From Axinella damicornis (taxonomy: Eukaryota > Porifera > Demospongiae > Axinellida > Axinellidae): a DNA stretch of 64,000 nt. Below are positions 42,149 through 52,798 of the stretch, one piece after another. A program made the position numbers and the translations under genes. The notes under the pieces are model-generated. The model did not search any database and was not told the DNA's origin. It worked only from the letters and a program-made list of their open reading frames with translations. Numbering within the stretch: the first letter of the stretch is position 1; each line of letters starts with the position of its first letter. The stretch lies in NCBI GenBank assembly GCA_963931865.1, contig OZ007513.1, positions 1,240,001 through 1,304,000 of the forward strand. Direction: 5' to 3'.

Positions 42149-43015
42149 TCAAAATGTAACAGCTATAGAATTAAAATTGGGACCTTCCACTGTCGGAGAT
42201 TTTACTGTTAACTCTTTACCAACCAATGACAGCAAACACGGTCTTGAGCACCGGTATTGTTCAGGGTAAACCTCAAGGTGCCGAGATGCGAACATAGAGT
42301 TAGCTGTAGCCGCAGAAAGAATAACACGAGAGAGCAGAAGATTGAAAGATGCTTTGAACAAAAGTAGATGAACACCTAGAGGCAGCTAGTCTGAGAGAGT
42401 TAGAGTGCCGTGACACAACATTGAATAAACTATCCAGACGGGCCACAGGGTGAATGATTCCGGTATGACTGCAATTTGGAAGTCGCCAAATTCTCCGTAA
42501 AATCTTATTATAGGCAATCTCCAAATTGTGAATAGCAGGACAGGAGAGGGCCCAGAGAGATGAGCCATAGAGAGACATACAGTAAGACTCTAGGGAAAGT
42601 AGAGTCGGAATAGACAGTTGACTTTCCGGACCATATCCCGCATTCTGAGGAGGATGTCTTGAGAGTCACTCAAATTGTACGATAGTTGATGACCGAGGTG
42701 CGTAACAGTGTCCGAGAACTGCAGCAATTGACCACAAAAGAAAATTTGAAACGAACAACAAGACGATGGGGAGCGGGAGAAGCAAATTAGCTGAGTCTTG
42801 GAGGGATTGAACCTAAGACCACGTTCTGTAGCAAAATCCTCGCAGCAGCGCAACAATAGTCTCAGAGCCGCAGGAGAAGGGGCTAATAGGGCAAGATCAT
42901 CAGCGTAACAAAAGGCGCCTGCAAAGGACGAGTCCCAATAGCAGCCAACCCCAAGATTGCTCAGCCTGGTTAAGAGATCGTCAAGGTAAATAGTATAAGT
43001 TCCTAATCCGTGCTA
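42149..43015 (-). pseudogene. Non-LTR retrotransposon reverse transcriptase fragment
   Basis: The minus strand from about 43015 reads a reverse transcriptase palm with the YADDLALLAPS active-site box, then GLRFNPSKTQLICFS and VTHLGHQLSY. The frame stops at about 42590. After a frameshift, the thumb-like segment SLYGSSLWALSCPAIHNLEI continues to about 42300. The endonuclease and the first half of the RT are missing. A dead, truncated LINE copy of a different family from the one at 44303, judging by its YADD rather than FADD box. Confidence 0.8.
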
Positions 43016-44229
43016 TTCGATCCTCCGCCTGCAGTCCTGACTATGAACAACTCATTCAGACTATTATGTGATTAGCTAGTTCTCTTTTTTCCCACACACC
43101 TTGCATGTACACTACACCTTTATTGGTGTGTATAATACCATAATAATAATATGATGCTAGTTAATATAAGAGTAGCTATTGAAAATTGACCACTCATTGC
43201 TCTCAAGGAGGTGCCACTCCAATACTCGTCATACTCAAAGCTGCGACCGGGCATCTTGACCCCATGTACAATTAAGGAAGGGGTGAAGTTGCATTAATCG
43301 TGTACGAAGTTCTTCCTCAGTGGCTGATGACTACCATCTTCTCCATCTGTGGACTGGCGTATATCATGACAGCTGTCATCTTGATACTCTTTCTTTACTG
43401 GAGAAAGAAACCAGTAGCTAATCAAAGCCACCAGTCCCTTCCTCAGCCTCGTGATGTTTGGTGCGTGCTACCTTGTCTACACCACGTGTGTGATGAGAAC
43501 ACTACACAGATCATTCGTCATAGAAAGTAATGCGTTTACAGTCGTATGTAATCTCTGATCTTTGCTACTCTGTTTGTGAAACTTCTTGATATAGCTAGCT
43601 ACCATGTTCCTGTTCTTTGGGGTGATGCTAATCTGTGCTGGTGGAGTTCTCATCCTGATTTTGTGGACTGCATGCAATTGAAAGATCTGAAATGTATACG
43701 TTTCAAAAGCTCAGCCTCCATACCAGCTACTTGGCTACAACCACATGCTCTAGCACAAACTTAGGCATTTGGCTAGCAGTATCACTTTCTTTATAATTCT
43801 TTGGAAAGATAGAAATACAACCGAACTAGAGGTGCTCAACAGAGCATGTACCATGCACTAATTTGACATGGGGCATACGCCGATTTTTAATACAGCATGC
43901 ACGATGGGCCCGGGCTTACCGATTTTTAATAGCTGCAGTAATGTCAGTGCAGCATGCAGAATGAGATACAGTAAGTTGTGGCAGTTAAGTAATGTTAGAA
44001 ACAGGGTACCGGGTGTGGCCCTCAAGTTGCATAAATTAGAACAAGACTTTCACCCAGCTCTCTGTATCCATGGCTTTTCTCAGCCTCTCGAGTGGATCTC
44101 TGCCTGGTCTGTGAGTCGAGTTATGTAGACGCTAGTATTTTCTTTATTTTTCTATCCTGAACTAAGCCTTCAACAATTAAGGCCTTCATTGCTGAAACTC
44201 CATGAACAGGCAAACCAATCACTCTATAT
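43016..44229. other. Intergenic spacer
   Basis: No gene is recognised. About 43217-43265 is a solo arm related to the 20721 palindrome. ACCGATTTTTAATA-type repeats near 43880-43930 are the only other structure. Confidence 0.4.
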
Positions 44230-46536
44230 ACCCTGGGTACCTGTGAAAGCCGGAACGCGGAACGGAACGCGGAACGGAAGTAAAATGCGGGCCGCGCGCT
44301 ATGAGAGCATGGGCAATTTCTTGGATCACGCTGCTGAGTACTACTGCAATGTTGTGGACACAACCACAGATGTTGACTTCGCATGGTCTCACTTCAAACA
44401 AATGATCAAATCTGCTTGCAGCCAGTTTGTACCAAAAGTCAGAAAAAGAAACAAAATGCAGCCACAATGGTTCAATTCAAGTATAAGATACGATCTCAAA
44501 CGTATTCACACCTACCGTCGTAGATACCGTCTTAAGTCTTCCAATACCAATCTTAGCAACTTGCAAAATGCCGAACATCAACTTGAGACCAAAATCCGCT
44601 CTGCCAAGGATGACTATATACAAAATCTAGTATGCACTTTCCAATCACAACCGCGGAAACTATATCATCATCTCAAGTCACTCAGCCAAAGCAAGTTTAA
44701 ACCAAACTTCTTTACTCAAGGGAACGATACCTTGTATAACCCAATGGAAATAGCAGAAGTCTTTAATGACTTCTTTCATTCAACCTTCAACCGCCCAAAT
44801 CATCAGCAATCCCTGTCAGATATAACACAACTGAGTCCCCTAGCCAACAATTAAGCGAGATTGTGATTACCAGATCAGATATTTATGAAGTCCTGAGCAA
44901 GCTCGACACAACTAAAGCTAGGGGCAGTGACAACATTCATCTGTTGGTACTCAAGAATTGCAGCATACCCTTGCTTGAACCTATATTCCACTTATTCACT
45001 CAATGCTTGAAGAGCGGTTTCCTACCCTCTCAATGGAAAATACATATGATAACCCCAATCCCTAAAAAAGGAAGCCTAACAGAAATCAAGAATTACAGAC
45101 CTATATCTCTACTCTGCGTATTGTCCAAAGTTCTGGAAAGAATCATATACAATAAAGTCATCGAATTCATTAGACCAAAACTATCTGAGTTCCAGTTTGG
45201 GTTTCTCAAAAATCGTTCTGCCCTGCAACAACTACTAGCAGCATTTGCCTTGATGCACAATGCTTTGGACAACAGGCACACAATGAATGCACTTTACCTA
45301 GACTTCCGCAAAGCATTCGACACTGTACCTCACTATGAACTACTCCAGAAACTCTGGCAAATCGGGGTAACAGGCCCTCTATGGAAATTGTTCAGTAACT
45401 ACTTATCCAACCGATCTCATTTCGTACGTTACAAGGAATGCAACTCTTCTATCCTACCTGTCTTATCAGGTGTGCCCCAGGGCAGCATATTGGGCCCTCT
45501 ACTTTTTCTAATCTATGTCAATGATTTGCCGCTTTCTATTAGATCTGCATCTTGTTTCATTTTTGCTGACGACACCAAGCTTCTACACACTATCAAGAAC
45601 GAGCAAGACCAACAGCTATTTCAAGATGACATTCATCAAGTCGAAAATTGGTGCCAACAATCCAAGCTATATCTAAACACAGACAAATGCAATATTTTGC
45701 AATTTTCTCGCGCAAAATACCCTTCTCAACGCTCTGATTCCTACACTCTGGATGGTGCCACCATTACAGCAGCAAATACACAAAGAGATCTGGGAATCAT
45801 TGTTAACAGTGATCTGTCCTGGACTGACCACCTCAACCACATATGTCTGAAAGCCTACAGATCTCTAAATTTGATAAGACGGTCACTGCCAGCTTCCTCT
45901 CCTGTCAGTCTCAAGAAGAGATTGTACATATTACTTGTACGCTCACATTTAAGCTACTGCAGTCAACTGTGGCGACCCCTCAGACTGTCATTTGTACCCC
46001 CAAATTCACGTCACAACTACAATTCATTCATGCACTTTTACCTCATACAGTCTGTAAAGTCACAAATAATAATAATAATAATCATCATCATCACCGTACG
46101 CGCAGGGCGTCTTTATTCACTGGACTGAACTCACCCAAAAATCTGGAAGATGCCGTTTTCGGTGTAGGACAGAAGCTAAGCATACTTATTTATTCACTAA
46201 AGTTGCTTCAAAGCTTCAAAGAAAAGATTAGAAGAGCATTTATTTACCGCAGACATCGAACTCCAGCCTTTTGCTGAAGCATAGAAAACAGAATATAATA
46301 TTCCTCTACCTCTACCAACTCGAGGGAAGACACGAAAGCAGGCTATGCAAGCAACTTTAGTGAATGAATAAGTATGCTTCGCTTCTCTCCTACACTGAAA
46401 AAGACATCTTACAGATTTTGGGTGAGTCCAGTCCAGTGAATAAAGACGCCCTGCGCGTACGGTGATGATAGCGCGCAGCCCGCATTTTACTTCCGTTCCG
46501 CGTTCCTCGTTCCGGCTTTCACAGGTACCCATATAC
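44230..46536. mobile_element. Palindromic element split by a LINE insertion
   Basis: The outer arm GGTACCTGTGAAAGCCGGAA (44236-44304) is repeated inverted at 46470-46536. The inner arms lie at about 46087-46215 and 46335-46469 (ATCATCACCGTACGCGCAGG... and complement). Joining 44304 to about 46087 restores one continuous hairpin, so the LINE in between is a later insertion. Confidence 0.75.
44303..46086 (+). pseudogene. 5'-truncated non-LTR retrotransposon (LINE, CR1/jockey-like RT), frameshifted
   Basis: Two open segments in different frames, 44303-44854 and 44863-46010, belong to one former ORF2. The first holds the pre-RT linker (QPRKLYHHLKSL, EVFNDFFHSTF). The second is a reverse transcriptase with ITPIPKKGSLTEIKNYRPIS, LDFRKAFDTV, GVPQGSILGPLLFLIYVNDL and the active-site FADDTK. 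The frame breaks between 44845 and 44863. The apurinic endonuclease is absent (5' truncation). Sequence after HLSYCSQLWRP is lost by deletion, and the copy ends in an AAT/ATC simple repeat (46067-46090) typical of LINE tails. The open frame back to 44189 is an artefact of the palindrome arm. Confidence 0.88.
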
Positions 46537-46907
46537 CCCTGCTGCGCATGCAATTAACGGGTGATTAATTAAGTGGGCGGGACTTCCTAGTTTTATTTTA
46601 CAACTAATGTGGAGCTCGTTCTGGCTCACCCTAGTAAGCAAGGCCCACGCACTATGAAGTACGCCCATTGGATGCTGCGGAGATCAGCGGTATAAGCGCT
46701 GGGGCACATGCACTGCGAGCAGTTATCGTATGACTCTGTTACAAGGATTTTTTGACGTCAAATTTTGCAGATAGAAAGGGACTTTATCGAGACCTACCTT
46801 GCCGATAGTATATTATTAGTACAAGTAACTTATAGTCATGTGACTTCCTGCCTAGAACTCAGTAATCTATTTCGGTCAGCCGCAGCCTACTGTACTCCCA
46901 CTCCAGC
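46537..46907. other. Upstream region of receptor 6
   Basis: No repeats are recognised. The final bases (CTCCAGCATGCAG) match the start context of receptor 5. Confidence 0.4.
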
Positions 46908-49301
46908 ATGCAGAACTGCACGCTTTTCTGGTTTGCTGCACTTCTGACTATTCCGTGGACGTGTTGCTGTCAGGGCGATAACGCAACTACCAGCGATGAA
47001 CCATCCATGTCCGCCCAAACTGTGAGAAGGGCGCGCAAGTTGCATCTGCTCGCCCTCCTGCCTTTCCCAGACGACAGACCAGGACTTGTGCCTCTGTGGG
47101 ATGGTGGACTGGACATCGTCCCAGCGCTGGAGTTGGCCAAGGAGCAGATCAACAACAATAGCGATATTCTGGAGGGATATGAGCTTGATTTGGTGTTCGA
47201 AGATTCTGGCTGCAACGTTTCTGTGAAGGCAGCCAATGCTTTCATCAGACATATATTTTCAGAACAGGATAAGCAGATTGTTGGCATTATTGGGCCAGCA
47301 TGTGCTCCCTCAACTGTGCTGGTATCCCCCATCAGTGGTAGACCACAAATTGCACTTGTAAATATCCACTTAGCAGCTACACTGAACATTGAGGATCGTA
47401 CAGTGCAGCCGTACTCCATTGGAATTGGGGCAACTTTCAGTGTGTTTGTGGATGCTGTATTTGCACTCATGAAGCAGAACAACTGGAGACAAGTAGCAGC
47501 ATTGTACCAACTCGGACCTCTTAGAATATTTCACAAGGACTTTCAAAGATTTAAGCAAATTATCTCCACAGAAGTCGAAGGAGGACGTCTTTTGTATTCG
47601 TCTCCAGTCAAAGACGATTATCTCGAGCTCCCTCTAGAAGATGTTAAGAATACCCAGACCCGGTTAGTGTTAGCATTTACCAACCAGTTCTTGGCGCACA
47701 AGATCATGTGTCTCGCATACCATGAGAGAATGATCTATCCCGTTTACCAGTGGATTGTACAAGCAGAGGATGTTGCTTTTTTATCTCGTCCCATAAACGT
47801 TACTTCTGAAGAGTTTGAAACAGATTACAACTGTACAGAAGAAGATATGAGAAAGGCTTTGAACGGAACTATAGTGTTAAGTCCTGCAAAGATCCCACTA
47901 GATCTCAATGCCCCAACAGTTTCTGGCATCAGCTACAGTCAATACTCTCAGGAGTACCAGAAAAGAGTTGACGAGTACAACAGCTATGAAGCGTATCCAG
48001 GTCGAAACATATCTTCCAGCGAATGGGGAGCCTTTACTTATGATGCAGTGTGGGCCATGGCCCTCGCACTGGATAAGGCTGGCAAGCAAGGTGACCTGAA
48101 TCTTACCACGTATCGGCCTGGACAGAGCAGCTCAACTCTAGCACTCCGAAATCAGATCCATCAACTCGACTTTGATGGCATATCTGGACGAATCAGCTTC
48201 AATCCTGATACTGGGTTTGTTGTCAGGTCAGTGAACATATTCCAAGCACTTTACGGTCGGCAAAACAACTTAGGCTACTACACTGATCATAACCAAAACA
48301 TTACTTTCCTGACTATGGAATTAAGTTCATTCATTAATGATAGTTTTCCGGAGAGGACTGTTACCTTACGCTTGGAAGTTGCAACGGTCTTACTGTCTTT
48401 AATCTTAATCCAACTTGTTCTTATTGTTGCAGCTCATGTTATGAGCACCGTCTACTCTAAGTATAGGACCATAAAAGCATCTAGTCCCAGGCTGAAACAC
48501 CTCTTGTTTGTTGGCTGTTACGTGATTATTGCTAGTGATCTGCTATTGATTACTCTGAAATCTTTTAATATTGAAAAAAAAGTACAAGGAGATTTATGCC
48601 ATATTATTTGGGGCTGGCTGTTTGGAACTGGATTTGTGGTGTGCTTGGGAACGTTGAGTGTTCGTTCTTGGAGGCTATACCGAATCTTTGTCCATACCTG
48701 GAATCCCGGTTCCTTCCTGTCTGATTCCAAGCTGATCACATGTGTGCTACTGCTTGTGCTCATTAGTGTTGTATTTTCTATAGTGTGGACAGCAGTAGCA
48801 CCTTACAATGCCATAACAGACAAAACAGAAACAGTCGAGGCAGGTATGAGAATAGTTATGCTTGGAACAACATGTAACTGCAAAAAAAAATGTTTTATGA
48901 TGTTCAGCATTGAATTGGGGTATCTGGGATTTATACTACTGACCACTGTGACATTAACATTTCTCACACGCAATATTGAGCGAAAAAACTTCAGCACAAT
49001 TTCACTTCGAGTACTTGTATACTTGTTGGTAGTGGTACTTCTTGCAGGGTTTCCGGGACATTTTCTCCTAAACATTTTCAATGAACCAGTGTGGGCTGTC
49101 GTGGTGATTTGTCTTACATTGAACATGGTCACACTCCTGTTTTTGATATTTGACTTTGCTTCACCTCTGATGCCTCTCATGAAAGAAATATTCTGCTCAT
49201 ACAAGCAGAGTGGCAAGTATCTGACCTCTCCGAAGATTGGAGTAACACGTTCCAATAGCTGTGCCTCTCCTCCTAAAAGAGAAAAATCTTTTATTTATTG
49301 A
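46908..49301 (+). CDS. GABA-B-receptor-like class C GPCR (receptor 6 of 6)
   Basis: 797 residues starting with signal peptide MQNCTLFWFAALLTIPW. The Venus-flytrap domain (about 45-470) has LLPFPDDRPGLVPLWDGGLD and GPACAPST. The seven helices (about 485-755) carry KASSPRL and RSWRLYRIF. EWGAFTYDAVW has Trp at the GABBR1 Glu465 site. Differences from receptors 4 and 5 cluster in the second flytrap lobe (FLSRPINVTSEEFETDYNCT), before TM1 (NQNITFLTMELSSFINDSF) and in loop 3 (TRNIERKNF, where the others have IRRKNF). The tail ends KSFIY. Most divergent of the young trio; the end of the receptor cluster. Confidence 0.93.
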   Translation: MQNCTLFWFAALLTIPWTCCCQGDNATTSDEPSMSAQTVRRARKLHLLALLPFPDDRPGLVPLWDGGLDIVPALELAKEQINNNSDILEGYELDLVFEDSGCNVSVKAANAFIRHIFSEQDKQIVGIIGPACAPSTVLVSPISGRPQIALVNIHLAATLNIEDRTVQPYSIGIGATFSVFVDAVFALMKQNNWRQVAALYQLGPLRIFHKDFQRFKQIISTEVEGGRLLYSSPVKDDYLELPLEDVKNTQTRLVLAFTNQFLAHKIMCLAYHERMIYPVYQWIVQAEDVAFLSRPINVTSEEFETDYNCTEEDMRKALNGTIVLSPAKIPLDLNAPTVSGISYSQYSQEYQKRVDEYNSYEAYPGRNISSSEWGAFTYDAVWAMALALDKAGKQGDLNLTTYRPGQSSSTLALRNQIHQLDFDGISGRISFNPDTGFVVRSVNIFQALYGRQNNLGYYTDHNQNITFLTMELSSFINDSFPERTVTLRLEVATVLLSLILIQLVLIVAAHVMSTVYSKYRTIKASSPRLKHLLFVGCYVIIASDLLLITLKSFNIEKKVQGDLCHIIWGWLFGTGFVVCLGTLSVRSWRLYRIFVHTWNPGSFLSDSKLITCVLLLVLISVVFSIVWTAVAPYNAITDKTETVEAGMRIVMLGTTCNCKKKCFMMFSIELGYLGFILLTTVTLTFLTRNIERKNFSTISLRVLVYLLVVVLLAGFPGHFLLNIFNEPVWAVVVICLTLNMVTLLFLIFDFASPLMPLMKEIFCSYKQSGKYLTSPKIGVTRSNSCASPPKREKSFIY

Positions 49302-49440
49302 CTGTTATGTAAAGTTATGATAATAATATTCATGTTTGTAATAATATTATGTTAGGAAAGCATTAATGACTTCATGTGTGTAAACAAAATTGTTGCATGA
49401 TACCCTACAAGTTCAAAGGTACCGCTATGCCAATGTATAA

Positions 49441-50067
49441 CTAGAAACAAAAAATTTTCTTACAAAAATTACAAACGATTTAGTGATGGCCACCCCGATC
49501 GACTCCCGAAAAAGCAGACAAACAAGGAATGCCATTAACCAGCCTCAGTCTTGGACTTGGACTTGACTACCCCTTGAGGGGTTTACCACGATGGTGGCTA
49601 ACGAGGGCCTGGAGAAGGCAGAGCCTATGAACCCAGGTCCCCCGGGACCGACGGCTTTACATCCCCTCCGAAGGATGCGGTGTGAACTGTTTCAGGTGTA
49701 ACACCTTCAAGAACACACCTACTCATTTTTTAGGGTGGAGCTGAGTAGACTCCTGGGAGACTTCCTATAGGCAGCAGCCATAACCCACAACCTGGCCAAC
49801 ATGCCTTTTCGGTTTTGTGGGACCTTAAAGGAAAGAAAGTACCCTGCCACTGGTGGGACTCGAACTCATGACTTTTGGTCAATAGCCCAAGTCTTTAACC
49901 ACTAGGCCACCTGTCGCCCCAGTCCCATCCCATTGAAAGAATTTAGGGATGGGATGGGACTGAGGCTGGTTAATGGCATTCCTTGTTTGTCTGCTTTTTC
50001 GGGAGTCGATCGGGGTGGCCATCACTAAATCGTTTGTAATTTTTGTAAGAAAATTTTTTGTTTCTAG
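49441..50067. mobile_element. Palindromic MITE split by a SINE
   Basis: CTAGAAACAAAAAATTTTCT (49441) is inverted at the other end (TTTTTTGTTTCTAG, ending 50067). Arms of about 110 bases each reach CCAGCCTCAGTC. Without the SINE the element is a hairpin with centre CAGTCCCATCCCATTG...GATGGGATGGGACTG. Confidence 0.9.
49551..49919 (-). repeat. tRNA-derived SINE inside a MITE
   Basis: On the minus strand it starts GGGCGACAGGTGGCCTAGTG (A box TGGCCTAGTGG), has the B box GAGTTCGAGTCCC, and continues with the same body core as the 2218 copy. It ends in an AAGTCC-repeat tail. It is flanked by a 5 bp duplication CAGTC (49546-49550 and 49920-49924). Confidence 0.88.
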
Positions 50068-50967
50068 TTTGTGAGGTTTTTTGAGCGCATGGAATGCGTA
50101 ACTTTCCTGATGTCAGATTTTATTAATTGCCTTGATGGATGTAAACCTTCTGCTGGGCACTGAGCAGGCTTTGATGCTTCATTCTATTTCCAATGAGTAT
50201 TCCAAAACTCTAGCCACACTCACAGTATTGGTGGTATATACATGTTCCGCACTGTAGTTACGTCATGAAAAGAAAGCCACGCCTCCATGATGGCATATAT
50301 AGCCACGATAGATCTTGGCAAGAACAGGTTGGTAGAAATTCCTCGCAGTGGTAGTGAGGCACCAGATGATGGATTCACAAGGATTCAGCTGATCACCAAG
50401 CGCCCGAAATGCTGTAAAAAGAATGCAACGTGCGTTTGCATGTGAACTGCGCATGCGCATTTGGCACGCGTGACCTCTGGTGCATCAAAATGGCTTCGTG
50501 CTAGCAATTCACGGAATCGTAGCTAGCCAGCAGCGGCGTTCTTGCCAGTATGTAGTCAAAAGGGCCGAAAGGAGCTACTACGACGAAAGCGATGTTGTTC
50601 TGTGAGTAAACTAGCTCAGGAAATGCTTTTGTTGTCCAGCTATGCTAGTCAATGAGAAAGAAGAAGAAGAAAGAAAGAAAGAAAGAAAAAAGATGACGAA
50701 ATCGGAATTTTACGGCGACTTATTACTCGACTCCCGCGTACTCTCAGGTACGTTTGCGAGTGTTTTTGTGAACTGCTAGGCAGTATCATTCTGTCTGCAT
50801 GCTTGGTTTGGGGGTAGTAGCTTCTTTGGCCGTTTTCCTGCTGGTGCATCAGTATGGTATTTCGAAATTTCCTTAGCCATCCCTAAATAGAGAACGCTAC
50901 CGCGTTCTCTGATATAAGGCACTGACCACAATGCCAGTATGATATATTGGCACCTCATCATGCAACA
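50068..50967. other. Spacer with a possible first exon
   Basis: A GAAGAAGAAAGAAAGAAAG purine tract (50656-50690) precedes an ATG at 50692 opening 19 codons (MTKSEFYGDLLLDSRVLS), followed by the strong donor CAG|GTACGT at about 50748. No downstream exon was found. Confidence 0.3.
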
Positions 50968-51091
50968 AACTAGTTATTGCATGAGTGCGCGGGCTATACG
51001 TCATAATATTGGCACTCGCCCTCGGGCCTGCGGCCCTCGGGCTCGATGCCAATATTCGACGTATAGCCCTTGCACTCATGCAATAACTAGT
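50968..51091. mobile_element. Hairpin MITE (ACTAGTTATTGCATGAGTGC ends)
   Basis: ACTAGTTATTGCATGAGTGC at 50970 pairs with the complementary end at 51091. The stem is long and includes GGGCTATACGTC and ATATTGGCA, around a GC-rich loop (CCTCGGGCCTGCGGCCC). Confidence 0.85.
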
Positions 51092-51680
51092 ACATATACT
51101 ACCTATTATGGGCACTACTGGAACGTTGATCTGTAGTGCAGGTGGTTGCCATGGGACCACAGACCTCTACTTGGTAGCGAGACTCACTGTTTTTGTCCTT
51201 TGTAGTGTTGTGCAATGTGTATGCATGTATTGTCAATGTATCTGCACACGCTCAATGGTCATGCCTCGTGTTCAGTTCTGTGACGTATGTATGTATAAGT
51301 ATATGTGAATATTGATAGCTAGCTGGCTATACAGAGTTTCTATGTGTGGTATGAACTCAAGTTTGAGATATTGGCGGAACGATACCAGTTTAATGATTAG
51401 TACACAATTTCGAATTCAGATTTAGGCCTGCACATTTTCCGGAGTGGGATTATGCCCACATGAAATACTACACATGCAGATAAGCTTACTGAGATATAGG
51501 GAAGCTGACCTGATGACGTAAGAGACGCTTACAGGCCGGCTATATGCCGGCCATGGCTTCGCGATGCGAGATAAAACACTATCCTCGTTCCCAGGCCTCC
51601 ACAGAGCTGGGCGTGGTGGTCTGGGAACGAGGCGGCTAATGCTAAGGTAACGGAAGGGATTTCCGGACAGTCTTTTAATT
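51092..51680. other. Spacer with a degenerate TAGCCTCG-family copy
   Basis: About 51580-51638 holds CCTCGTTCCCAGGCC...GGTCTGGGAACGAGGC with a mutated end. No gene. Confidence 0.45.
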
Positions 51681-51849
51681 TAGTCTCGCAAGCCAGCCTC
51701 TTTTTCTACGAAGGGGCGCGCGCGGAGGGGAGGGAAAAAGAGTCTGGTGACTTAAGCCAACATTTCGTTTTCTCTGCCGGAATGTGGGTAGAGCCAATGA
51801 GATTGCAGCAGTCACATGATTTTCATAGCCTAATTCAGGGAGACAGTGC

Positions 51850-52018
51850 GTGCGCTGCAAAGCGCAACTAGGCTATCCAAGGTTGTGCCCCGAGCAAGTA
51901 TTAGCAGTGAAGAACTCCTTCGGTGGACGGGATATACTCGTGAGTCTTCTAACCGGCACTGGAAAACCGCCTTGTTACTACGTATATATACTGCTGAAGG
52001 CTTTTCCCTGGCTCACCT
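51850..52018 (+). pseudogene. RecQ-like DNA helicase fragment
   Basis: The plus strand reads LGYPRLCPEQVLAVKNSFGG then RDILVSLLTGTGKPPCYYV. This is the Q-motif and Walker A neighbourhood of RecQ helicases, where the usual signature is L-P-T-G-x-G-K-S. Here the essential Thr/Ser after GK is Pro and the leading Pro is Leu, so ATP binding would fail; only this piece is present. It lies inside the 51681-53181 transposon, so it was probably captured by it. Confidence 0.65.
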
Positions 52019-52171
52019 TCCAACGGTTACTACTCTCCAGAGCTTCGCGAGCCTCCTTCAACTCGCTTCGCAGCGCACATTTGAAAGTTGTGGGCATAAT
52101 TGGATAGCTATCATGTGACTTTTTCATTTGTTACAGTTGATTGCATTCCACTGGGAAACGAAATGTTGGCT

Positions 52172-52798
52172 TAAGGTTACGGGTACCCGTTGACCGGAAG
52201 TAAAATTTAATTTGCCTGTTTACGGCCAGCTGCATGTTATTTCAGCGATCCCCGTGCGAATTTACTTATCTACGCATTCTGCAACTTTTGTCACAGAAAA
52301 GGTAATTGAGATGGAAATAGGCATTTATATAGCTAACTGCTACTATCATATATCTAGTGCGAGAGCTATGTTTGGGAGTCTGTGTAGGCTGTTGTCCACT
52401 GCTAGCGAAGTGAATTGTCGCCACACCCTTCGTTGGACGCCATTTTTTGTGTGTACTTTGGCTGCTAGCGGGATATGTTCGGCGAATGACTTGTTCATTT
52501 ATAGCTCTCGCACTCGAAGTTCATGTCTTCTAGCTGCTTCCTGAAGCTGAAGGTGCAATTCTGCGTGTAACGAGTACAGTTTGTAGAATGCGCTCAGAAT
52601 TTATAAATGTGTATGGGAGGGGTCAAGGCGTCCATGTAGCCACGCCTCTGCAGGAAGTTCGTCTGTTGAGAAGTAGGCGGGTCTGAATAGGTTCGAGTCC
52701 AGCACCGCACTTTGTGCTAGGCGCTGTAAGAATTCGGCATGGCTTGCATGAATATTGCTCCAGTTATTGCATGATACGCGGGTACCCGTAACCTTAAG
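52172..52798. mobile_element. TTAA-flanked element (GGTTACGGGTACCCG ends)
   Basis: TTAAGGTTACGGGTACCCG at 52172 and CGGGTACCCGTAACCTTAA ending at 52798. It sits exactly in the TTAA of the host element's GGCTTAAGTCACC arm. It shares GGTTACGGG ends with 36879-37314 but not the interior. Confidence 0.8.

Noticed and set aside
44189..44302. N-terminus of the LINE protein
   Set aside because: This part is the arm of a palindromic element (inverted copy at 46470-46536), not LINE coding sequence.
51850..52118. Functional small helicase gene
   Set aside because: Only the region around Walker A is present, its key residue is changed, and it sits inside a transposon.
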